DNA from: Cubamyces lactineus | Taxonomy: Eukaryota > Basidiomycota > Agaricomycetes > Polyporales > Polyporaceae | Assembly (NCBI GenBank): GCA_022376465.1 | Contig: JACDTU010000008.1 | Coordinates: forward strand, 1,302,001 to 1,366,000 | Reading direction: 5' to 3' | DNA length: 64,000 nucleotides | Shown: positions 55,451 to 64,000 of the stretch, one piece after another | Numbering within the stretch: the stretch's first letter is position 1 | How the letters are laid out: every line of letters begins with the position of its first letter | Translations under genes and position numbers: made by a program | Notes under the pieces: model-generated | Database searches by the model: none | Told to the model about the DNA's origin: nothing | Seen by the model: the letters and a program-made list of their open reading frames with translations, nothing else

Positions 55451-57379
55451 GTTTCCTGCTGCGCCTTGACGATGGTTACGCTAGAGGGCGATGGTGAGAC
55501 AGACCAGAGGACGGTGAATGCGGGATTGTGGATAGATTGGACGCTGAGTGCTATATCGACTCGAAAGGAGTCAGGCCAGACCGCGTCGCGCGCGGGGCGT
55601 ATCGACAATCGATAGCAGCAGCCACCAGCCACTCACGCGTCTGAGGTTTCGCGCGACTCGGAGTCTCGGACCACGACAGTCTATTGCGTAAGGCTGGAGG
55701 CTATGTTTTCCACTTGTTCGGACTCAACTTAGCAGCTGGCCTGATATACGGACCTACTCTCTTATATCGGACTTGGTCAGGCTTCGTCCTGCTCTTCCGC
55801 AACATGTTCTGATCGGAGGCCCTGGCCTAGGGTGCTGGCGGCGACTGACCAGACTGGTTCCTGCCGCAACCAACCCTCAATATTCAAATCGACGGCCAAG
55901 TCCACCGTTGTGCATGACGTCCAGGCACTCTGATAGACTTCTATCCTGAAGCTCAATGTCTTACCCAATCCCGGCCAACGGCACCATGGATTTACGCCAC
56001 TACGAAGCCGCAAGGTAGCAACGCGTGTCAAGTAAGAAGTCTAGGGGATCTGCAGCTGCGCGATGGAGATGTCCTCGGAGATCGTATACGGTGGGATGGC
56101 GTACACGCATACAATATGGGATATTCTTGAGCAACAGAGTAATACTGTGAGTGCGCCCCACCTCCACGCAGCATTCAACATTGTGGTCAGCGTAATCACG
56201 ACAACATAAAGTGCCCGCCCGCCGGCGAGTCTCGCGGAGATGGGACGGCGTGGAAGATTTTCAGTCCCGAGATCCTCTACGCCGCGTGCGCAGCTATTCC
56301 AATCTCGACTCGAACTTCTAACACGGCCCACTTTGCTCAGTTCCTGCATTCGGTGTCCATCTTCGTAACATGTTCACATAACAACTGCGAAGTTGAAGCG
56401 TTGCAGCTCTATTGAGAGCTGGCTGCCATCTCCATAGGCTTACCATGCAGGCTCGGTCAAGTAGCTTGAGCCCTCGGGCATCCGTTCTCTGACGAACGAG
56501 CAAAGTTGCCAAGTTGTGCCAACGCAAGCTCGCCTAGTCGACATCGCAAGTTCCGGATCGCGGGATTGGTCTTCTCTAGCGTCGGAAACCGCTCCAAACG
56601 TACCCGGTGCGGGGTCGTTAGATCTCATCTTGATGGAGGACTGAAATGGTACGCCTCCGAGAGGTCGCGGACGGCGCCGCGCACTTTCCAAGGTTTCCAT
56701 CGACCTGGACGACGACCATGTTTAGCAGCCACCAGCGTCTGCGCTCGCTTCGTGTCTGTGGCGACCGCTGAGACCGAGGCGATCGCGACTCGGCGTGGGC
56801 GATTGAGACCTGGAAAAACATGGTCCTCCTGATGGACCTGCGGATTTTCGTCCCCCAGAAGTTCCTACTGAAATATGCGGCCCTTGACGAGCCATCCATG
56901 TCCGCCAACCTTCGGGTGCTTCAGGTTATCGAACGCGGCTGAAACGCGCGGTAGGAGCGGAATTCTTAGCGGTACTCCCGGGCAACGCTAAGAAGCTCGG
57001 CGCCGCCGCACGTTTCGAGATCTGTGCTGTGTGCGTGCGAGATGGCAAGTGAATTAGATATGGGCGTCTGTGTGGAGGAAAAGCAGGTCAGAAGGAAGAT
57101 TCAGGTTCATTGATGGTTTAGCGGTTGATCGATTCGCCCTCCAGGCGACGTGGATACACATTGCCATTCGAGGGAAGAGCAGTCCACGAGTGACGAGTGA
57201 CTTCCTGCTATCAGCCATGGCCCAGAAGGAACGACCCTCTCTCGCCAGATGATCAACGCGCCGCGGCACCAGCGGTGTGAACTTTGCACGTCCCTGGACC
57301 CTGCTATATAACCATTCGCCAAGCATGATGGACACCATTCTCCCCTCCCCTCCCCCTCCCCCTCTTTCCGTGTACTACT
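55451..57379. other. Gene-poor region, divergent SDR and P450-1
   Basis: 1.9 kb. Open frames on both strands are short, overlapping and without recognised motifs. A P450-1 TATA box lies at its end (separate entry), followed by a C/T-rich stretch at 57343-57369. No transposon marks seen. Confidence 0.5.
57305..57311 (+). promoter_or_regulatory. TATA box of P450-1
   Basis: TATATAA 75 bp before the ATG at 57380, followed by a pyrimidine-rich stretch that probably contains the transcription start. Confidence 0.55.
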
Positions 57380-59388
57380 ATGGCATACACGCCGACCCTC
57401 CTGGACGCCGCTGCCATCTTGGTGGCGGTCATTCTTTTGAACAGCTTCTTGAAGAAGAAGCCAAGGGGCTCTCTGCCTCCGGGCCCTAAGGGTCTCCCTC
57501 TCATCGGGAACTTGTTGGACATGCCCGCTAGCCATGAATGGCGGACATTCGCCCAATGGGGTGAACGCTGGGGTACGCCGTCTTTGTGTTGTGTACGGCT
57601 TAACGTTTCCAATCTCACACGCTCACTTCTCGCGCAGGTGATATCATGTCTGTCACCTTCCTGGGACAGCCCTATGTTATCCTCAACTCGGCCAAGCACG
57701 CGATTGAGATGCTCGAGAAGAAGAGCTCCATCTACTCGTCTCGCCCCATCATCCCCGTTGGTGGTGAGCTCGTCGGCTGGAACCGGACCCTCGCCCTCCT
57801 CCCCTATGGCAACAAGTTCCGCGAGTACCGTCGTCTCATCTTCCAGCTCATCGGCAGCCGGAAGAACATGGAGCGGTTCATGCCTCTCGTCGAGAACAAA
57901 ACCCGGGATCTCGTCTTCGAAATCTTCCAGGAACCGAACGAGCTTCTCAAGCACATTCGCAAGTCAGTGATTGGAATGCTTTTCTTGCTACGCTGAATGA
58001 AGTGTGCTCATGACTGAATGTGCACAGGTCTGCCGGCGCGATCATCCTGATGATGTCTCACGGATACCAGGTTCAGGATGAGAACGACCCGTTCGTGGCC
58101 ACTGTCGACGAGGCTATGGAACAGTTCGCTGTTTGCACTGCTCCCGGCGCCTTCTTGGCTAACATCTTCCCTGCCCGTACGTCGTTCATACTGGTAATCC
58201 GAGACAGCCGACGAACACTCACCAACTCCCTCGCCATTCAGTCGCCCATATCCCCGCATGGGTCCCCGGCGCCGGTTTCCGTAAGATCGCAGCTGCATGG
58301 CGCAAGACTCTTGATGAGATGTGCGACAAGCCCCACGAGTTCGTCAAGCAGCGGATGGTACGCAGCCCGAGTTCTCAGAGGAGTGTGTACCTTTTCTCAC
58401 GTTTCATTTGCCAGGCTGCCGGCACCGACATTCCTAACTTCACGTCGAACAACCTTGAGGGCGATATCACCCCTGAGCGCGAGGAGCTTGTCAAGAATGC
58501 GGCCTCTTCCCTTTACGCTGGTGGTGCCGACACGGTAAGCTCTGAACGTGATGTTGGGTGTGACTTTGTCTTATTATGAATACAGACGGTCTCTGCCATC
58601 AACACGTTCTACCTCGCGATGACCCTCCACCCCGAGGTCCAGGAGAAGGCTCAGGCTGAAATCGAAGCTGTTGTTGGCACGGATCGTCTCCCCACGGCTG
58701 AGGACCGTGACAACCTTCCCTACTTGAACGCGATCTACCTCGAGGTTCTCCGGTGGAACAACGTTGCACCTTTGGGTACGCGTTCTCCAGCCATGGCCGT
58801 TTTATGTTGGAGTGCTGAATCTAATCCGGCAGCTATCCCTCACCGCGTCATCGAGGACGACTTCTATGCCGGTTACTACATTCCGAAGGACACGATCGTC
58901 ATTGCTAACGTCTGGTACGTCGATTAGGCTCTAATCGTATGCGAGTAGGGTTTACTAGACGCGTTCAATAGGCGCATGCTCCATGACCCCGAGACCTACA
59001 AGGACCCTATGTCCTTCAACCCCGAGCGTTTCATGGCTGCGCCTGGCAAGGAGCCCGAGACTGATCCCCGTACCATGGCCTTCGGCTTCGGTCGTCGGTA
59101 CGTCGATTTGCGCCTCTTGAGTTGGTGTCCTCCATCTTACAGGCTCTACTTCCCAGCATCTGCCCCGGTCTTCAGCTCGCAGACGCGTCAGTGTTCATGG
59201 CCATCGCGATGTCCCTCGCCGTCTTCAAGATTTCCAAGGTTGTCGAGAACGGCAAGGTCGTCGAGCCCTCCACGGAATACACCTCCGGCACGGTCAGCCA
59301 CCCTCCCGCATACAAGTGCGAGATTAAGCCCCGGAACGCCAAGGCCGAGGCGCTCCTCAAGGCCCTCATAGAGAACAAGTGCGAGTAA
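57380..59388 (+). CDS. Cytochrome P450 monooxygenase, copy 1
   Basis: Membrane-bound heme-thiolate monooxygenase; substrate unknown. Exons 57380-57572, 57638-57962, 58028-58176, 58242-58357, 58415-58534, 58586-58775, 58833-58914, 58972-59097 and 59157-59388 give 510 residues. The N-terminal anchor is LDAAAILVAVILLNSFL, then basic KKKPRG and the hinge LPPGPKGLPLIGN. The I-helix motif is AGGADTT, the K-helix E-x2-R is EVLRW, PERF is NPERFMAA, and the heme loop is FGFGRRICPG with the Cys ligand. Exons 2, 3, 4, 6, 7 and 8 have exactly the lengths of their P450-2 counterparts. Resembles the O-methylsterigmatocystin-oxidoreductase-like (CYP64-type) group common in basidiomycetes; the CYP family number cannot be given. 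Confidence 0.93.
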
Positions 59389-61360
59389 GGCTGCACTGAA
59401 CTCTTCGGCTCTTCCTTCGATATTCGCCTCTCGCTTTGCTCTGTCCAGCAGGCTGTCTTGGTTCGGTCGGGCGTTACTCTATGGGCATGACATCCGTGCC
59501 GTCTTGCTTACTCGATTAGATAGATATCTTTCCTCTCCTCGCATGTTCGTCTCGGACAGTCATTCCTTACCATCTCCTCGGTCAGGCCCGTCGCACCTGG
59601 CCGTGTTGTATAATGCAATGCGATACATTTCCCGGGAAAACAGCGACAGAGCTTGAGTGATGTTTCGCGACACCGCTGGACTATATCATGTTCAATACTT
59701 TACATTCCTCATCTTGAAGTTTCATGATTCATCGCCTTGATGCAGATGTCACGATGGAGTTGTGGTCGTGCTAGGTCCATGGCCATCTTCGGCGGCGGAT
59801 GCCAAGGGACAGGGACCGCCCTGCGCTCCATACTTCAAGCATTGCCACTCTCTGGTGGCTCGCGTATACCATTACCTCTGAAGGTACCTGGAGTTCAAGG
59901 CAGTGTTCCCTGTAACTGAGAGGCATTGCTCGTCAGCTGCGCAGCGTGCCAGTCAACCGTTCAAGTTGGTAATAGCCTGAGCGATTGAATGCGATTGCAC
60001 GGTCTGCTGTCCAAGCCAGTAAGTATTGAAGTCATTAGTAAGCTAGTAGCTTGTACTGCCACCAAGCTTGCAAGTGAGCGCCTACACGTGTTGGTACCCA
60101 CCTTCAAGTTGGGTCCGTTCGTCTCGCACTCTTTCAGTTTGTTGCTGTCCTCCTGACAGGACACCGATTCGTGGATCACTTGGAGCAGAGCAGACGCTGT
60201 GCTGGTTTCGTGGAAGGTGTCCAAACCGGCTTCCGGCACGGAAGAACACTCTGGCCATCCGAGGCATGCGCAGTACTAGCGTTCCGAGGATGCCTGCATG
60301 CAGCTCTCATCGTATTTCGCACTCACTACGTCCTGGACTTCCGCCGCCGCACTCCGCCGCCAAAGGCTGTTGGACACATTGCGCTTGACCACCCGAGGCA
60401 CACGGGAGCGGTGAGCATGGAATTGGCACAGTGAGTGCTTCGCTTCATTGGAAACTGAGTGGGGGCCCACAAGGGAGCCGCGACATGTCGCCGAAACTCG
60501 TGTTATCGGGAAGGCGGTGGTAATGAAGAGCTCATGTCGCGCTTTATTGTCTTCTCCGCCATCTGATGTGGACCGGTCAGACTAGAGGACATGGGACGCC
60601 CTTCATCCGCCTTTGCAAACTTGAAGATGTACGAGCTAGGCTCAGCTAGCTGGTCATCCTTGCTCTTCTAGACGCCGGCGCTGAAGCGCTGAGGTATTGT
60701 CTCCAGCGGTCCTATCGATTTGTCAGGACCAGTGGACCAGCAGCGATGATACAGGTCGCTTTGATATTCTGGACAGTCTAGAGAGGCAAGGTCATTCATC
60801 CATTGAGGCTCCAGGGTAACCGCGGCGATGGCAAGTGCTGATGCGGCGGGGTACTCGAGGGCCTCTTGTCCGGCCGGAATACGCCCAACGAGGTGAACGT
60901 GAGGTCAAATCGCGCTGCCCTGTGGGATAGCGTCCGAAATGACGAGAGCAGGCCATGTGACATTTTCATTCATTTAGCAAGATTCCTGGCAGAACATCTA
61001 CGCGTCCATCCGCGGGATCAAAGTCTGGGATATCCATACCCGGTCTTGTTTGTGAGCAACACTGACTCCAGCCACATCCGGCCGCCAGATCCTGCATCTG
61101 GCTAGCTATTGTGTGGCGCGCCCGAGAGCCGAGGGAGGCTATGATAGCGCTCAAGGCTGACGGTGCAGCACGGTCTGCAGACGCGGGGCGATGGTTATGA
61201 TATTCGGATAGGTAAGTGGACAGGTATAAGTATTGTCCGCATGTCATCCTGAAGTGCAAGGGACCCTCAGCTTTATAAATCCCCATTCCGAGCTCCGCAG
61301 TCTCTGCTACACATTCTTACCACCCCCGTCTCGCTACGACCCCTCGCCACGATCTGTATC
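59389..61360. other. Gene-poor region between the two P450 genes
   Basis: About 2 kb. I looked for a third, broken P450 (heme loop, E-x2-R, hinge) on both strands and saw none. Open frames are short and unrecognised. The P450-2 TATA box lies at the end. Confidence 0.5.
61274..61280 (+). promoter_or_regulatory. TATA box of P450-2
   Basis: TATAAAT 87 bp before the ATG at 61361, almost the same spacing as in P450-1. Confidence 0.55.
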
Positions 61361-63442
61361 ATGACGGCCATCCTAGTTCTATGTGTGCTCCTTGCAGCGA
61401 CCCTCGTCGCACATCATCTTCATAAGCGGCGGCTCCGTCCGCTTCCCCCTGGTCCCCGAGGATGGCCTATCATTGGCAACGTGTTCGACGTCCCCTCTGC
61501 CTACCACTGGCTCACATTCGCTAATTGGGGGCAGAGATGGGGTAAGTCTTCGTCCTAATTCCACCTCCCGTAAACCCTTATTGATCATCCACATGCAGGT
61601 GACATTGTGTCGATCTCCATTCTTGGACAGACTACAGTCATCCTGAACTCCCCTACGCACGCCATCGAAATGTTGGAGAAGAAGAGCTCAATCTATAGCA
61701 GTCGCGCGATCGTGCCAGTCGCAGGGGACATGATAGGCTGGTCCCGTGCCATGATCATGGCACCGTACGGCCACCGTCTGCGAGAGATGCGGAAGATGGC
61801 TGCACAGGTCATTGCAGCTCGACAGCAAGTATCCCGCTTTCAATCCTTGATTGAGGGCGAGTCGCGACGGTTCCTGCTCGGGTTGCACGAGCACCCAGAT
61901 TCGCTGGTGAAAGACCTCCACAAGTGCGCGCTTACTGCCACCCGTCGCATTCAATCTGACCCTGTTTGGCAGACTGGCAGCCTCCATCATTGTTCCAGTT
62001 GCCTATGGGTACAAGGTTCAAGGAGATAATGATCCTATCCTGCAGACTGTCGACAAAGCTTTGGAAGACTTTGCGCAGGCTGGGGTCCCGGGCGCTTTCC
62101 TCGCGGATGTATTCCCCTTCCGTAAGTCGTGCAATCTTCTCGATGCTAGTGCTGTGCCTGGACGTCGACGGAATGCAGTGCGCCGTATCCCCTCTTGGTT
62201 CCCCGGCGCCCAATGGAAAGCGGCGGTTCATGAAAAGAGTAAGACCTTCGAGAAGATGACGGATATGCCTTTCGAGTGGGTGAAGAAACAGATGGTATGT
62301 ACCATGAAGAGCCCCGATGCCACTTTCCGACCCATTTTCTCGTAGATTACCGGCGCTGCGCTTCCAAGCTTCGCTTCCACGTTGCTGGAAAGTAACAATG
62401 CCGACCCGGAGAAGGAAGAGCTCATCAAGATGACCGCCGCTTCCCTTTATGCCGGTATGCATTCATCCTGTCATCGGAGCGTAGCAAGCACACTGAGCGT
62501 AAATGATACAGGTGGCGCCGACACAGTGAGTCCCCAATACGAGAAGCCAGGTGAATTCCTCTGAGCCTATCCCATAGACTGTGTCAGCCATAAGCACGTT
62601 CTTCCTGGCAATGTCGTGCTTCCCGGAGGTGCAGCGGAAAGCTCAGGCAGAGATTGACGAGATCATCGGCCACGATCGCCTGCCTACATTGGACGACAGG
62701 GACAGGTTGCCATACTTGAATGCGCTCGTGCTCGAGGTACTGCGATGGATTCCCGTGGCACCCATCGGTAAGCTTTGATCCCTCATGCTCAGGTCGACGA
62801 GTGTCACAAAAGGGAACGACCTCTCACCCGGGCTCTGGGTACAGGCTTCCCGCATCAGCTGACCAAGGACGACTTCCATGCGGGCTATTTCCTGCCAAAG
62901 GGAACGCAGGTGATTGCCAACGTCTGGTGAGCATAGTTGTGTCATCTCAGCAGCGCACTCCCACCAACGCACTTCGCACTAGGAAATTCCTGCACGACCC
63001 TCAAACTTACGCAGACCCGGCATCTTTCAATCCCGACCGTTTCCTTGCGGCAGAAGGCAAGGAGCCGGAACGCGATCCGCGTGACTTTTGCTTTGGGTTT
63101 GGGAGGCGGTAAGTCGCCTTTTGTCAACGCCACCGGTGCCGTCTCTCGTCATTACACGGATGCAGTACTGACACACGTCATAGTAAATGCCCGGGCATGG
63201 TGTTCGCCGAGACGTCCATCTTCGTCGCGTGCTCCATGGTGCTTGCGGTGTACGATATATCGAAGGCGACCCGGAACGGTTGTGTCGTTGAGCCTCCCAT
63301 GCAAGGCACGGGCACTCTGATCAGGTACGACGCGGTGTAGTAGCCTCTGGACTTTTTGTTACTGACTGCTCTGGGACGAAGTCATCCCTTACCCTTCAAG
63401 TGCTCGATCACCGTCAGGTCCGAGAAGGTACGCCCAGCATGA
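61361..63442 (+). CDS. Cytochrome P450 monooxygenase, copy 2
   Basis: Paralogue of P450-1. Exons 61361-61541, 61599-61923, 61973-62121, 62179-62294, 62346-62454, 62512-62525, 62578-62767, 62845-62926, 62983-63108, 63184-63324 and 63382-63442 give 497 residues. The anchor is ILVLCVLLAATLVAHHL, then LPPGPRGWPIIGN. The I-helix motif GGADTT is encoded partly by a 14-nt exon that P450-1 lacks. EVLRW, NPDRFLAA and FGFGRRKCPG follow. A further extra intron (63325-63381) lies in the C-terminal strand before SHPLPFKCSI. The stop at 63440 follows RSEKVRPA; splicing at 63428 to 63508 could instead add about 35 residues ending at 63615, but the shorter end fits P450 length better. Substrate unknown; conserved motifs predict an active enzyme. 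Confidence 0.9.
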
Positions 63443-64000
63443 ACCGCACTACTGCCTTGTGAGTAGTTCGCCTCGAGACTAAGCGGTATGTGCTAACGGA
63501 TATATAGGATATTGACCTCGACGATCACTTCCTTGTCCGCCTCCTTGAGCATGTGAAGGCCACTAACTATCCGACTTGCTCGTGTGCCCGGGCTGGACAA
63601 TGTGCGGGAAAATGACCGATCGATTGTGAGCACGCGCTGCTGTGTAGGTTACCGGTGAAGGAGTGGACACACCAGCATTGGCGATGCATAGCGCGGGAGG
63701 CGTTGATGTAGTTCCGCCGTGCTGGCTTTTCTTGCACTAGTGATTCGATGTTTGCCAAACGATTGCGACCCATAATGTACAATGTTCAGAAGCAGTGTGG
63801 AGCGGGAGAGGAGTCTCCTCACGAATGAGATGCTGCCTGTGATCACACCTAACGCGGATGCCATGCCCGAACATTGTGATAACTCACAGCAAATGCCGAT
63901 ACACACAACATCGGAGGGTCAGCCGATCACGCATCTAGAGCGCACCTGCTTCGACGTCGAGCCAACCCTCGTAGCATATGCACTCTTGGGGATTGACCGG
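63443..64000. other. Region downstream of P450-2 to window end
   Basis: 558 bp, holding the P450-2 terminator. A minus-strand frame at 63649-63906 has no recognisable motif. Nothing else supported. Confidence 0.45.

Noticed and set aside
59389..61360. Possible third, decayed P450 between the two copies
   Set aside because: No heme-loop, E-x2-R or proline-hinge remnant was visible on either strand.
63428..63615. Alternative spliced C-terminus of P450-2
   Set aside because: Possible splice sites exist at 63428/63507, but the direct stop at 63440 gives normal P450 length and ending; the extension resembles nothing.

Overview
This window is nuclear DNA of a filamentous fungus, very probably an Agaricomycete basidiomycete; the tandem MYND-finger genes and the P450 pair suggest Polyporales, but that placement is inference. 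The evidence is GC-rich coding sequence, nearly every gene cut by many short GT-AG introns (mostly about 40-75 nt), micro-exons, and compact alternating divergent and convergent gene pairs. I rebuilt the gene models by hand by joining reading frames across introns so that exon phases agree; exon coordinates are given in each entry. No tRNA, rRNA, transposon or CRISPR array was recognised.

Layout. 1-8966 is housekeeping: the 3' part of riboflavin kinase, the spliceosomal RS protein Cwc21, mitochondrial acetylornithine aminotransferase (ARG8), 5-aminolevulinate synthase (HEM1) and a WKF-domain nucleolar-type protein. 9299-12357 holds the small GTPase ARL1 and the WD40 protein CDT2, a substrate receptor for CRL4 ubiquitin ligase. 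12674-20386 is the accessory segment: three tandem paralogues with one shared seven-exon plan and a C-terminal MYND-like zinc finger. 20905-29240 has homoisocitrate dehydrogenase (LYS12), an MFS monocarboxylate-type transporter, a CGI-58/CLD1-type lipase or acyltransferase, and the divergent mitochondrial pair uS11m and QCR9.

29955-52222 carries inositol hexakisphosphate kinase KCS1, an unknown protein with a helical C-terminus, the FHA-forkhead regulator FHL1 (ribosomal-protein gene control), a mitochondrial fission protein (MTFP1), eIF2B delta (GCD2), the nuclear 5'-3' exonuclease RAT1, a low-complexity protein with SPY repeats, and the R-SNARE SEC22. 52752-63442 has an Mpo1-like dioxygenase, a short-chain dehydrogenase with several micro-exons, and two related P450s separated by about 2 kb.

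Themes. Amino-acid synthesis (ARG8, LYS12, with a Gcn4-type site before LYS12) and translation control (GCD2) belong to one regulatory logic in other fungi. Several genes serve mitochondria (ARG8, HEM1, LYS12, uS11m, QCR9, MTFP1, CLD1-like). A ten-base CACGTGAT-type motif recurs 190-280 bp upstream of all three MYND genes and of LYS12. The SDR-P450-P450 end of the window could be the edge of a metabolic cluster.
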